From positions 1-64,000 of the forward strand of contig NZ_QBBX01000019.1 of NCBI RefSeq assembly GCF_003073175.1: a stretch of DNA of 64,000 nucleotides, written 5' to 3'. The notes beneath the pieces were generated by a model. That model did not search any database. It was not told where the DNA came from and saw only the letters and a list, made by a program, of their open reading frames with translations. Positions 1 to 8,438 of this stretch are shown piece after piece. The DNA is from Peribacillus acanthi (GTDB lineage: Bacteria; Bacillota; Bacilli; Bacillales; DSM-1321). The stretch's first letter is position 1; every line of letters starts with the position of its first letter. A program made the translations under genes and the position numbers.

Positions 1-35
1 AACGTATTTTAACCGCATTCCTATCCAAAAATGAC

Positions 36-71
36 AAAAGACATCGAGAGGGAGGCCTCTCGATGTCTTTT
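36..71 (-). terminator. Terminator downstream of hemH
   Basis: A perfect 15-bp inverted repeat (arms 37-51 and 56-70) has an A-run on one side and a T-run on the other, so it can work in both directions. It lies just beyond the hemH stop on the minus strand, which suggests that hemE-hemH ends here and that hemY, usually next in Bacillus, is not immediately co-transcribed. Confidence 0.75.
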
Positions 72-84
72 GTCGACAATCTGC

Positions 85-112
85 GGCAGCCTCATTTCAG
101 GCTGCCGTTTTT
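85..112 (+). terminator. Terminator-like hairpin (plus strand)
   Basis: GGCAGCCT and AGGCTGCC arms enclose a 6-nt loop and are followed by GTTTTT on the plus strand. It would stop transcription entering from the left edge before it runs antisense into hemH. Confidence 0.65.
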
Positions 113-136
113 CTATAATTACTTTTTATAAATTCT

Positions 137-1072
137 CTACATTTGCTCTAATTTGTTTAATACAACTGTTGCCATCGCATCTACAAATAGGGAATCTGTA
201 TTTGGCATGGCAGGACGGTAATAAGAAGCCCCAATTTCATCTGTAACGACTTTACACTCGTAATCATTGTCAAAAAGCACTTCTAAATGATCTGCCACAA
301 ATCCAACAGGAATGTAGACAAACGATTTATAACCTTTTTCTTCGTGAAGGTCTCTTGTTAAATCCTGAACATCAGGACCTAACCATGGCTCAGGTGTGTT
401 TCCAGCACTTTGCCAACCGACATAATAATTTTTTACACCTGCACCTTGAGCGATTAAATCAGCTGTTTCTTGTAGCTGATTTGGATATGGATCACCCATT
501 TGAAGAATCTTCTCAGGTAAGCTATGAGCAGACACGATTAATGCAGCAGAATTCCTATCCTCATCGTTCATACTAGCATACGTATCCTTTACATGGTTTA
601 CCCAGTACTCGATGAATTTTGGTTCATCATACCAGCTCTCTACAAAAGTAATGTTCGGACCACCAATCTCATGTGCCTGTTTTTCAGCACGCCCATTGTA
701 CGACTTTACACTGAACGTTGAAAAATGAGGAGCAAGGACGATACTTACCGCTTCTTCTAATCCGTCTTCCTTCATTGCGGTAACCGCATCTTCAACAAAT
801 GGTTCAATATGTTTTAAACCTAAATAGGCTTTGAACTCGATTTTATCTTGAATACTATTTAGAAGATCTTGAAGAGCATTCGCCTGTTCTTGTGTAATTC
901 TTGCTAACGGAGAGATTCCTCCAATTGCCTCATAACGGCTTCTTAAATCTTCAAGCATCTCAGGAGATGGCTTTCGTCCATGTCTAATATGAGTATAATA
1001 ACGTTCTAAATCCTCTTCTTTGTATGGAGTGCCATACGCCATGACTAGCAAGCCCATTTTTTTCTTTTCCAA
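137..1072 (-). CDS. hemH: Coproporphyrin III ferrochelatase HemH/CpfC
   Basis: Inserts ferrous iron into coproporphyrin III in the Gram-positive coproporphyrin-dependent haem pathway; a soluble cytoplasmic enzyme. The 311 residues match the B. subtilis enzyme almost end to end. The metal-binding histidine sits in SAHSLPE (H183) and the paired acid in DHLEVL (E264), the same numbering as B. subtilis. I chose the TTG start at 1072 because a GAGGTG ribosome site lies 8 nt upstream; the internal ATG at 1057 has no site at a good distance. It lies 47 bp downstream of hemE in the same direction, the conserved hemEH order. Identity is very secure. Confidence 0.96.
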   Translation of the reverse strand: MEKKKMGLLVMAYGTPYKEEDLERYYTHIRHGRKPSPEMLEDLRSRYEAIGGISPLARITQEQANALQDLLNSIQDKIEFKAYLGLKHIEPFVEDAVTAMKEDGLEEAVSIVLAPHFSTFSVKSYNGRAEKQAHEIGGPNITFVESWYDEPKFIEYWVNHVKDTYASMNDEDRNSAALIVSAHSLPEKILQMGDPYPNQLQETADLIAQGAGVKNYYVGWQSAGNTPEPWLGPDVQDLTRDLHEEKGYKSFVYIPVGFVADHLEVLFDNDYECKVVTDEIGASYYRPAMPNTDSLFVDAMATVVLNKLEQM

Positions 1073-1119
1073 AGGTCATTCACCTCATAAAATGTAATCT
1101 TTTCAGATAATCCGAATTA

Positions 1120-2166
1120 TTAATTAGAAAGCTTGGAAGCTGAGTATTCATGGATCAAAGCAGTCAAACGCTTTAATGTGTCTGGGTTAACTTCTGGGAA
1201 TACACCGTGACCAAGGTTAAAGATGTACCCTGGCTGTGCCATTCCTTGATCAAGGATTGCTTTAGCACGTTCTTCGATTACTTCCCAACGAGCTAAAAGA
1301 ATAGAAGGATCGAGGTTTCCTTGTACCGTTTTAGTAATTCCCATCTCACGCGCCTGTGAAATTGGAAGTCTCCAATCTAAACCGACCACGTCTAAAGGAA
1401 GTTCATGCCATTCCATCGCTAAATGGCTGGCACCTACTCCAAACATAATTAATGGAACATTCTCTTCACGCAGGGAGGAGAAAATCTTATTCATCACAGG
1501 TTTGATGAAGAAACGATAATCTTCTACATTCAATGCTCCAACCCAACTATCAAAGATTTGGATCGCTTTAGCCCCTGCATTAATTTGCGATTTCACGTAC
1601 GTAATTGTTGTTTCTGCCAATTTGTCCATTAACGCGAACCAAGCTTCTGGCTCTGAATACATGAATGCTTTTGTTTTGTTGTAGTTTCTAGATGGACCGC
1701 CTTCAATCATATAAGAAGCAAGTGTAAACGGTGCACCAGCAAAACCGATTAATGGAACAGTCAATTGTTCTTGAGTTAATAGCTTAATTGTATCTAATAC
1801 ATATGGCACATCTGTTTCTGGATGGATTTCTCCAAGTTTATCAACGTCTGCTCTAGATCTAATTGGATTAGAAATGACAGGACCGATTCCCGACTTAATT
1901 TCAACGTCCACGCCAATTGCAGGTAGTGGAGTCATGATATCTTTATATAAAATCGCTGCATCTACCCCATATTGATCCACTGGAAGTTTCGTTACGTATG
2001 CACATAGCTCCGGTTGATGTGTAATTTCAAATAGAGAATACTTTTCTTTGATTGCACGGTATTCTGGCTGAGAACGACCAGCTTGTCTCATATACCAAAC
2101 TGGGACATAATCCGTTTTTTCGCCCCTAGCAGCTTTTAAAAATGTGTCATTAATTTTCATCGACAT
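1120..2166 (-). CDS. hemE: Uroporphyrinogen decarboxylase HemE
   Basis: Decarboxylates the four acetate side chains of uroporphyrinogen III to give coproporphyrinogen III; cytoplasmic. The 348-residue product carries the family N-terminal signature [14 protein letters not shown] near residue 30 and a glycine-rich HGVFPEVNP segment near the C-terminus. An upstream ATG at 2196 would add ten residues, but AAAGGTGG lies 9 nt before the ATG at 2166 (reading MSMKIND), so that start is used. It forms an operon with hemH, whose product acts later in the same pathway, and has a likely sigma-A promoter at 2254-2282. Confidence 0.96.
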   Translation of the reverse strand: MSMKINDTFLKAARGEKTDYVPVWYMRQAGRSQPEYRAIKEKYSLFEITHQPELCAYVTKLPVDQYGVDAAILYKDIMTPLPAIGVDVEIKSGIGPVISNPIRSRADVDKLGEIHPETDVPYVLDTIKLLTQEQLTVPLIGFAGAPFTLASYMIEGGPSRNYNKTKAFMYSEPEAWFALMDKLAETTITYVKSQINAGAKAIQIFDSWVGALNVEDYRFFIKPVMNKIFSSLREENVPLIMFGVGASHLAMEWHELPLDVVGLDWRLPISQAREMGITKTVQGNLDPSILLARWEVIEERAKAILDQGMAQPGYIFNLGHGVFPEVNPDTLKRLTALIHEYSASKLSN

Positions 2167-2253
2167 TAAGAATTTCCACCTTTCATGCAGTAACAAAACA
2201 CAAATTATTTCGAACTCGTAACATATGATATCAATATAGCCTTTTCTACTATC

Positions 2254-2282
2254 GTTGTATAGATAACCTAGTACATTGTCAA
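2254..2282 (-). promoter_or_regulatory. Likely sigma-A promoter of hemE-hemH
   Basis: On the minus strand TTGACA (2277-2282) is followed after 17 bp by TACAAC (2254-2259). The leader to the hemE start would be about 80 nt. The -35 box is perfect, the -10 box matches four of six positions. No experimental support. Confidence 0.5.
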
Positions 2283-2457
2283 TAAATTGACGAACTTTCC
2301 TTTATGTAATAACACTATAGTTTATATATACCCTAAAACCTTCCAACTCAAGCTTACATGACAGAATCATTGTTTAACATAAGAAACCTCGTGGTAAATA
2401 GGAACAGTAAAGGATAGATAGTATGAATTAGTCCAGACTATTGATGAGGTGAAGAAA

Positions 2458-2982
2458 ATGTTCGTACATATTACATCAGGAACTTTTGACTTTCTACGTA
2501 AAAAGCGTGACCAACATCGTGATGAGAACATGCTATTGCTTCAAAATGCAGAATCTACATTTTTAGTCCACGAATCAAATGATAAAAAGTCTTTCTTCAG
2601 CAGCCCTAGAAGCTATGAACATGTAGATGCAGTAGGTGAACTAAAACAAAAAGGATTCATTGTCATGAATAATATCCCTGTTTCAAAAGAAGGACGTCCT
2701 ATCTTTGAGCATCGCTTTAAAAATCGTCCTGGTCAAATCGAGAATCAACCTGGATTTTGGGCAATCCGTATTCTTCGCCCTCTTCATTCAGATACCTATA
2801 TCATTCTAACACAATGGGAAAACGAAAAGTCATTCAATGAATGGCAAAATTCACAATCTTTTTCCCATGCACATGGCCAAAAACAAGATGGTCAAGAAGC
2901 GTCTTCAACCACAACGATTTTTTCGGGTTCTTCCTATGTGACCAAATACATTGTGCCTGTATTGGAAGATGAAGTTTTTTAA
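2458..2982 (+). CDS. hmoB: HmoB-type haem-degrading monooxygenase (antibiotic biosynthesis monooxygenase fold)
   Basis: Resembles B. subtilis HmoB (YhgC), an IsdG-like enzyme that opens the haem ring and releases iron. The 174-residue protein has a divergent N-terminal half and a C-terminal ABM domain with the FEHRFKNRPGQIENQPGFW segment (about residues 81-99) and an ILTQWENEKSFNEW segment, both typical of the family. The GTG at 2449 lacks a ribosome site; the ATG at 2458 has GAGGTG 6 nt upstream and is preferred. It is divergent from hemE-hemH, pairing haem breakdown with synthesis as in B. subtilis. The fold assignment is firm; the activity is inferred. Confidence 0.8.
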   Translation: MFVHITSGTFDFLRKKRDQHRDENMLLLQNAESTFLVHESNDKKSFFSSPRSYEHVDAVGELKQKGFIVMNNIPVSKEGRPIFEHRFKNRPGQIENQPGFWAIRILRPLHSDTYIILTQWENEKSFNEWQNSQSFSHAHGQKQDGQEASSTTTIFSGSSYVTKYIVPVLEDEVF

Positions 2983-3005
2983 ACTTTAGGGCTATTTCCG
3001 AATAG

Positions 3006-3210
3006 CTTGTCCGTTGATTTCCGCTCCAGACACTTGCTTTCCGCGGGGAGGGTTGGAGCCTCCTCGGCGCTTGCGCCTGTGGGGTCTCCAACTTCCCTCT
3101 ATTTCCCGCAGGACATTGAATAATCTTCCTCGAATTAACACCGCACGAAGGAAATGCGTATGCATTTTCGAGGAGGAGAGTGTCCTCCGCTACAACCAAC
3201 TCAGAATGTT
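3006..3210. repeat. Dispersed Bacillus-type palindromic intergenic repeat
   Basis: A GC-richer stretch containing several inverted repeats: TTGGAG with CTCCAA around 3051-3094, and CTTCCTCGAA with TTCGAGGAGG around 3126-3177. The segment opening with TTTCCGCTCCAG and TTTCCGCGGG looks, from memory, like an intergenic repeat family found many times in Bacillus genomes. Open reading frames on both strands here are by-products of the repeat. I see one copy in this window, so its repeated nature rests on prior knowledge. Confidence 0.55.
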
Positions 3211-3263
3211 AAAGTTAAAGTACACTAAAAAGCAACAAACCTTTTGACAACAGCCTAAACTTT

Positions 3264-3313
3264 AACAGATTAAGCCCCAAAACATATATGATAGTTTTAG
3301 GGCTTAATCTGTT
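3264..3313. terminator. Long perfect hairpin between convergent hmoB and liaR
   Basis: Fourteen-base arms (3264-3277 and 3300-3313) are exact complements, with partial pairing inside the loop. There is no strong T-run on either side, but the position between two convergent genes fits a shared terminator or an attenuating hairpin. Confidence 0.5.
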
Positions 3314-3371
3314 ATATAGTGTTTTTAAAGTGCAACCAATGTGACCAAAGAAACTTTTAATATTTTCCTAT

Positions 3372-4013
3372 TTATTTTATTTTTCGCAAGTTATTTCTAT
3401 TGGCATAAACCGCTGCTTGGGTACGGTCACTGACACCTAGTTTGCTTAATATATTGCTGACATGTGTTTTGACCGTTTTGATTCCAATAAATAAGTCCTC
3501 TGAAATCTCTTGGTTCGTCATTCCTTCTCCAATACATAAAAGCACGTCCATTTCACGATCCGTCAGCTGATCATGAAGTTTTTTTTCAGAGTTCCTAAGC
3601 TTCTTCATCATTATATTCGTGACTTTTGGTTCAATGACTGATTCACCCTTATAAGCTTTTCTAATGGCTGAAAGGACGTCGAAAGCCGAAGAGGTCTTTA
3701 GTAAGTAGCTAAAAGCCCCTGCCTCAATGGCTGGAAGAACTTCCTCTTCATCATAATAACTAGTAAGAATGATAATTTTACAACTCGGTAAAAAAGAAAG
3801 AATCTCTTTAGTTGCATCAATTCCCGTACCATCTTCCATTAATAAATCCATAAGGAAGATATCTGGCTTCACTCTTTTTGCAATTTGGATAGCTTCTTTA
3901 CCACTCCTACCCTCACCGACCACTTCTATGTCTTTTTCAGTCTTTAAAAAAGACAGCATACCTTTTCGTACTAATTCATGATCATCAACGACTGCCAATC
4001 GAATATGATCCAT
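3372..4013 (-). CDS. liaR: Response regulator LiaR (NarL/FixJ family)
   Basis: DNA-binding output protein of the LiaFSR envelope-stress system. The receiver domain (about residues 1-120) shows the acidic pocket VVDDHE, the phospho-acceptor aspartate in IFLMDLLMEDG, the TS switch in IILTSYYD and the lysine in SYLLKTSS. A LuxR/NarL helix-turn-helix follows (about 145-210, with IGIKTVKTHVSNIL). The ATG at 4013 is preferred because AGGTGAA lies 6 nt upstream; an upstream ATG at 4022 is possible. The gene overlaps the end of liaS, so the pair is translationally coupled. Confidence 0.88.
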   Translation of the reverse strand: MDHIRLAVVDDHELVRKGMLSFLKTEKDIEVVGEGRSGKEAIQIAKRVKPDIFLMDLLMEDGTGIDATKEILSFLPSCKIIILTSYYDEEEVLPAIEAGAFSYLLKTSSAFDVLSAIRKAYKGESVIEPKVTNIMMKKLRNSEKKLHDQLTDREMDVLLCIGEGMTNQEISEDLFIGIKTVKTHVSNILSKLGVSDRTQAAVYANRNNLRKIK

Positions 4014-5046
4014 CTCGTTCACCTGCCTTAAAAGGAATTTTCACTAACAAATAGGTCCCTTCATCTTGCTTAGAACGAATTTGAAAAATTCCACCCATTT
4101 CGTCCGTCCGCTCCTTCATCGAACGAATTCCATAAGATGCCATTCGTTCGTCACAGGGATTAAAGCCTACCCCATTATCTCTAATATAAAGTTGAACATA
4201 AGAATCACATTCACTAAGCTCTACTTGAATCCTAGTAGCTTCTGCATGCCGGATTACATTCGTGACAGCCTCTTGGACAATTCGGAATATATGCATTTCT
4301 GCACTTTTGGAAAGGTGAAACACATCATCAATACTTACCTGAAATTGCATACTCGTTTTATCTCTCAATTCCTTAAGCAATTTTATAATCCCATCACTTA
4401 ATGAATCTTCGGAAAGTTCGACAGGACGTAGATGAAGCAGTAGTGCCCTCATCTCACTTTGTGCCTTCATTGATATTGAAGAAATTTCTTGTAACACTTG
4501 CTTCGTTTGATCAGGTTCATCATCAAAGGTTTTTAATGAGGTGGCTGACATCATGTTCAGTGCAAATAATTGTTGACTAACTGCATCATGAAGCTCCCGT
4601 GCAATCCTTTGTCTTTCCTCCAACACAGCCGCTGCTTGGGCACTCTGTGCAAGCTTGGATTTTTCCTCTGCCAATCTTTGAATGGAATGTACATGTTCTT
4701 GAATATAATCCGCCAGTTCATTTAGTTCTTTGAAAAGAACTCCTAACTCATCAGATTCATATTTGGTAATTCGTTCAGAAAGTTTTCCACTCCTTAAGGT
4801 TTGGATAAACGCATTTACTTCGCCAAGTCCTCTTTTCAAAATATATGCATTACGAATCCCAAAATAAGCTGCAAGAGATAGTAATAATCCTAAAACCAAT
4901 ACAGAAAGCCAAATGGCAGCAGTCAAGGAAACGACTGGTTTATGTGCTAATAGGATATACATTTGAATGATGACGAAAAAAACGAGGGAACTTATCAAGG
5001 CGAACATCATATAGCTTTGAAAAAAGAATGAACGTAACCCCTTCAA
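3985..5046 (-). CDS. liaS: Sensor histidine kinase LiaS
   Basis: Membrane kinase of the LiaFSR module, which responds to lipid II-cycle antibiotics and other envelope damage. Two N-terminal membrane segments (about residues 10-30 and 40-65) enclose a very short outer loop (an intramembrane-sensing kinase). A HAMP-like stretch and coiled coil follow, then the HisKA_3 box RIARELHDAVSQQL with the phosphorylated histidine, and an HATPase domain with IRDNGVGF and a final glycine-rich loop. The TTG start has AAAGGAGGGG just upstream. Order liaF-liaS-liaR is as in B. subtilis; the liaIH target genes are not nearby. Confidence 0.87.
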   Translation of the reverse strand: MKGLRSFFFQSYMMFALISSLVFFVIIQMYILLAHKPVVSLTAAIWLSVLVLGLLLSLAAYFGIRNAYILKRGLGEVNAFIQTLRSGKLSERITKYESDELGVLFKELNELADYIQEHVHSIQRLAEEKSKLAQSAQAAAVLEERQRIARELHDAVSQQLFALNMMSATSLKTFDDEPDQTKQVLQEISSISMKAQSEMRALLLHLRPVELSEDSLSDGIIKLLKELRDKTSMQFQVSIDDVFHLSKSAEMHIFRIVQEAVTNVIRHAEATRIQVELSECDSYVQLYIRDNGVGFNPCDERMASYGIRSMKERTDEMGGIFQIRSKQDEGTYLLVKIPFKAGERDGSYSIGSR

Positions 5047-5059
5047 ACGGACCCCTCCT

Positions 5060-5845
5060 TTACACCCTTTGGATACTTATTGAACCTATACTAAGATTAA
5101 TCTTCAAATCTAATCTTTGTATTGCCTCATCATACTTATCACTTTGATAAAAAAATCCATCACCCTTTGCTTGAGCCATAGTATGGTTAAAAATATCTAA
5201 GTTACCAATTTTCACATTGGCGTCAATCCGAACCTGCAAATGTTCTGGTATCACGATTGTGACATTTCCAATCCAACCTTCAATTGAAATCGGAATTTCT
5301 CGCTCAGGAATGAATGCCTTTGTGATATCAAAGTTGTAATCCCCAATCATCTTATATAGCTTCATCGGTTCTAAGGACCAATTTGAATCTACCATCTCGA
5401 CAGTTCCAATTGAGAATGCCTTAATTGGTTCAAAATCGCCTTTGGTCCTCTCCCTTGATTCAAAGAGGTTTTTCTTATCAATAGTAATTCTTGCTTTAAA
5501 TCCTCTTTTTGTAATAAGCATCTTTAAAGCTAAGAAAATAATTAGAAGAGGCCATAAATCTAAAAACATCCCAGAATTAAAATCTACTAAACCCCATTTA
5601 CTGCATGCCAATAACCCAAAATAGATGGTTAAATAAAAGCTTACTAACATCCTAACTCCAAATGGATTTTTAAAACTACCTACAAACCATATTCCGACAA
5701 TCACTAATGCCAGTAAAGGAAAATAATCGACAAAAATCTGTTTTATTTCCAAGGAAATGACATTAACATTCACCAATAAAAGAAGCATTCCAATTCCAAA
5801 CAACAGAATAGCAATTACAATCTGCTTCATTGTTTGTTCCTTCAA
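5060..5845 (-). CDS. liaF: LiaF-like inhibitor of the Lia two-component system
   Basis: Membrane protein that keeps LiaS/LiaR inactive in unstressed B. subtilis cells. The N-terminal half holds about four hydrophobic segments (roughly residues 8-28, 33-52, 63-82, 92-110); the C-terminal half is a soluble LiaF/YvqF domain with repeated beta-strand patterns such as GWIGNVTIVIPE and IGNLDIFN. The TTG at 5845 has AAAGGAGAGG upstream and an in-frame ATG at 5830 has GAAGGA, so the exact start is uncertain. It heads the operon, 13 bp before liaS. Confidence 0.82.
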   Translation of the reverse strand: MKEQTMKQIVIAILLFGIGMLLLLVNVNVISLEIKQIFVDYFPLLALVIVGIWFVGSFKNPFGVRMLVSFYLTIYFGLLACSKWGLVDFNSGMFLDLWPLLIIFLALKMLITKRGFKARITIDKKNLFESRERTKGDFEPIKAFSIGTVEMVDSNWSLEPMKLYKMIGDYNFDITKAFIPEREIPISIEGWIGNVTIVIPEHLQVRIDANVKIGNLDIFNHTMAQAKGDGFFYQSDKYDEAIQRLDLKINLSIGSISIQRV

Positions 5846-5929
5846 AGACAGCCTCTCCTTTCATTACTAGTATGATTCTACTATTCTCGAATCTTTCCTT
5901 CTTTTATCTTAATAAATAGATGATGGTAC

Positions 5930-6105
5930 GGGAACTTGTCAGAGCCTTGTTCCGTGTCCGTCTTAAGGCTGAATTGTTCTTTGGAAAAAGTTTATAAACA
6001 AAACACCAATATCTTCGCCCCTACATATTGTGTAGATAAGAATTTGGGGCATTCGCCTTATACTAGCTGGCAACGCCCCAATCTTTATTTCTTATCTTCG
6101 GAAAG
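5930..6105 (+). promoter_or_regulatory. Structured leader upstream of the YhfA-like transporter
   Basis: Two clear RNA hairpins lie before the gene at 6117. The first pairs AGCCTT with AAGGCT (about 5942-5975). The second pairs AGATAAGAA with TTCTTATCT and, inside it, GGGGC with GCCCC (about 6036-6100). The second hairpin has no T-run and stops about 20 nt before the start codon. I do not recognise a known riboswitch class. Confidence 0.4.
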
Positions 6106-6116
6106 GGGGATTATTA

Positions 6117-7514
6117 ATGGGGATTGAGCTTACGGCTCTTCATTGGATTTATGTTTTGTTTATCGTGTTAATCATCGGGGTTATGGTGATGAGAAGAGAT
6201 ACAACCTTAATATGTATTGCTGGGATTTTCACCTTGGCAATCGTTGCAACGGGTAGTTTATCAGGGTCCATTAGCGGGATATTCAATAGTTTTATATACG
6301 CTATCACTGAACTGCTTCCTACCATCCTTGTCATTTCAATCATCGTTGCAATGAGTCGAGTTTTGACCAAAACCGGAATAAACGATGTGATGATTTCGCC
6401 ATTTGCCAAGCTGATTCGTTCACCAGGATTAGCCTATTGGACTATTGGTATATTAATGATGATTATCTCATGGTTCTTTTGGCCTTCTCCAGCAGTTGCA
6501 CTTCTTGGAGCGGTGTTGCTTCCAGTTGCAATCCGAGTGGGCTTGCCTGCGCTTGGTGTGGCTATGGCGATGAACTTGTTCGGTCATGGTATTGCGCTAT
6601 CAGGGGATTTCATCATTCAAGCAGCACCTAAATTAACTTCAGACGCGGCTGGTCTACCCGTAGGCGAAGTAGTGTCTGCAAGTGTGCCACTCGTATTCGT
6701 CATGGGTCTAGTCACTACAGTATGTGCTTTTTATTTCTTAAAAAGAGATATGCGATTGAAGCGACTAACTGTTGATAGTAGTGTGATCGAAGACTCCACT
6801 GATATTGTAAAAGCAGATGAAAGCTTGTTAACGAAGTCGCAACGCAATTTTTTTGCCATCCTTATCCCTATCGCTTTCGCATTGGATGTAGTAGCCATGT
6901 CCATGTTGAAATTACAAGGCGGAGACGCTACAGCACTAATCGGGGGTACTTCAATTTTCATCCTCATTATTTTATCTCTTATGGCTCATAAAAACAGAGG
7001 CTTGGAGCAAACCACTTCCTATCTCATTGACGGGTTTCAGTTCGGATTTAAAGTGTTCGGTCCAGTTATTCCAATCGCAGCTTTTTTCTACCTTGGAGAT
7101 TCAGGTTTCATAAAAATATTAGGTGAACATTTACCAAAGGCTTCACAAGGGATCGTTAACGATTTAGGTGTCGCTCTTGCCCATTCTGTCCCTTTAAGCA
7201 AAGAAATGGCCGCCATTGTTTTGACTTCAATAGGTGCTATTACCGGGCTTGATGGTTCAGGGTTCTCAGGGATTTCCTTAGCCGGTTCCGTTGCAAACCT
7301 GTTCGCAACTGCTATAGGAGCTGGTGCTGCTACCTTGACCGCTCTTGGGCAAATATCAGCTATTTGGGTAGGTGGAGGTACATTAGTACCATGGGCATTG
7401 ATTCCAGCAGCCGCTATTTGTAAAGTGGATCCGTTTGAACTGGCACGAAGAAATCTTCTGCCTGTAACAATTGGATTAATAGTTACCACCATCGTTGCAA
7501 TGTTCTTAATATAA
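6117..7514 (+). CDS. yhfA: YhfA-like polytopic membrane transporter (ion-transporter superfamily)
   Basis: A 465-residue membrane protein with about 12 hydrophobic segments, resembling B. subtilis YhfA, which lies near the haem genes there. Layout suggests the IT/NhaC-like superfamily: two hydrophobic halves with re-entrant glycine/serine-rich stretches such as GLDGSGFSGISLAGS (about residue 380) and a charged cytoplasmic loop around 210-240. Substrate is unknown; a sodium-coupled or organic-anion carrier would fit. The ATG has AAGGGGG 7 nt upstream and is preceded by a structured leader. It is a single-gene unit ended by the terminator at 7522. Confidence 0.65.
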   Translation: MGIELTALHWIYVLFIVLIIGVMVMRRDTTLICIAGIFTLAIVATGSLSGSISGIFNSFIYAITELLPTILVISIIVAMSRVLTKTGINDVMISPFAKLIRSPGLAYWTIGILMMIISWFFWPSPAVALLGAVLLPVAIRVGLPALGVAMAMNLFGHGIALSGDFIIQAAPKLTSDAAGLPVGEVVSASVPLVFVMGLVTTVCAFYFLKRDMRLKRLTVDSSVIEDSTDIVKADESLLTKSQRNFFAILIPIAFALDVVAMSMLKLQGGDATALIGGTSIFILIILSLMAHKNRGLEQTTSYLIDGFQFGFKVFGPVIPIAAFFYLGDSGFIKILGEHLPKASQGIVNDLGVALAHSVPLSKEMAAIVLTSIGAITGLDGSGFSGISLAGSVANLFATAIGAGAATLTALGQISAIWVGGGTLVPWALIPAAAICKVDPFELARRNLLPVTIGLIVTTIVAMFLI

Positions 7515-7521
7515 ATAAAAA

Positions 7522-7559
7522 ACTCGAGCATGTTTCAAAAGACAGGCTCGAGTTTTTGT
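7522..7559. terminator. Bidirectional terminator
   Basis: ACTCGAGC (7522-7529) and GCTCGAGT (7546-7553) form a hairpin flanked by A- and T-runs, between the convergent genes at 6117 and 7563. Confidence 0.8.
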
Positions 7560-7562
7560 TTT

Positions 7563-8234
7563 CTATATCTGATTTTCTTTACTCATAAATTTATATAATT
7601 CTCTGTAGATTTTTAAGACACTCAGTACAAATAAGCAACCAATTGCATAGCCTGCAAAAACATCTGATGGATAATGTGCACTTAATACGATTCGACTAAT
7701 GCCTACAGTCAGAATCATAAATGCTGCCCAAATCCAGACTACCAGTTTCCATTTCGTTGATTTTAGATACATCGTTGTGAAGTATGCAACAACCACATAA
7801 AAAATAAAGCCAACCATTGCGTGACCACTCGGAAAACTATGACCAACAGCATCAACAGAAGCATCTATAAAAGGTCTCTCTCTTCCAACGAAGGATTTTA
7901 TTGCTTTATTTAATTGGTCTCCGCCTGCCACTGCCAGTACCACCATTGCCATTGCAACATAATTTTTCTTTTTAAACCATAAGAACGCTAATAAAATTAA
8001 TGTCCCAGACCCAATTCCAATCTTAGAACCAAATTCAGTCATGAAAGTAAAAAATGCCTTGCTACCTCCTTGACTCCAAGCTTGGAAAAAAGATTGGACT
8101 GGTGCTTCCCAACTAAAATCGACTCCCGACCTAACGCTTTTAAATAAATAAAAGAATGTCAAAGCAGACAAAACTAATAAAATTGAATATACGTATGTAA
8201 AAGTTCCTTTTTGTTTAACGTTTTGATTCATCAT
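7563..8234 (-). CDS. PAP2-family membrane phosphatase
   Basis: Integral membrane acid phosphatase of the PAP2 superfamily (phosphatidylglycerophosphate or undecaprenyl-pyrophosphate phosphatases). All three catalytic motifs are present: K113 with R120-P121 (KSFVGRERP), PSGH at 135-138, and S180-R181 with H187 and D191 (SRIVLSAHYPSD). There are about six membrane segments in 223 residues, the usual size. Family membership is certain; the lipid substrate cannot be decided from sequence. It stands alone and converges on the YhfA-like gene. Confidence 0.82.
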   Translation of the reverse strand: MMNQNVKQKGTFTYVYSILLVLSALTFFYLFKSVRSGVDFSWEAPVQSFFQAWSQGGSKAFFTFMTEFGSKIGIGSGTLILLAFLWFKKKNYVAMAMVVLAVAGGDQLNKAIKSFVGRERPFIDASVDAVGHSFPSGHAMVGFIFYVVVAYFTTMYLKSTKWKLVVWIWAAFMILTVGISRIVLSAHYPSDVFAGYAIGCLFVLSVLKIYRELYKFMSKENQI

Positions 8235-8438
8235 CCTTCTCCCTTCATTTCAATACTTGAATCATACATTCCCATTCTATTCTAGACAACCATAATTTTC
8301 CCTTTTCATAGCCTGCCCCAATTTAGAAAGAATTTAAGATAAAAACCATGAATAGAACGGTCCGGTAAGAAAGCAGTCATGATATACTAGTTAATAGAAT
8401 ATTTTTACTATTACATATATTCAACAGGGGGAGATTCA

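Noticed and set aside
1-136. hemY start following hemH
   Set aside because: Two terminator hairpins occupy this interval and no coding sequence resembling hemY is visible before the edge.
2834-3247. Open frames on both strands after hmoB
   Set aside because: They lie in the palindromic repeat, and the minus-strand one also overlaps hmoB; no ribosome site or protein-like composition.
5936-6127. 63-codon open frame before the YhfA-like gene
   Set aside because: No ribosome site; it spans the hairpins of the leader.
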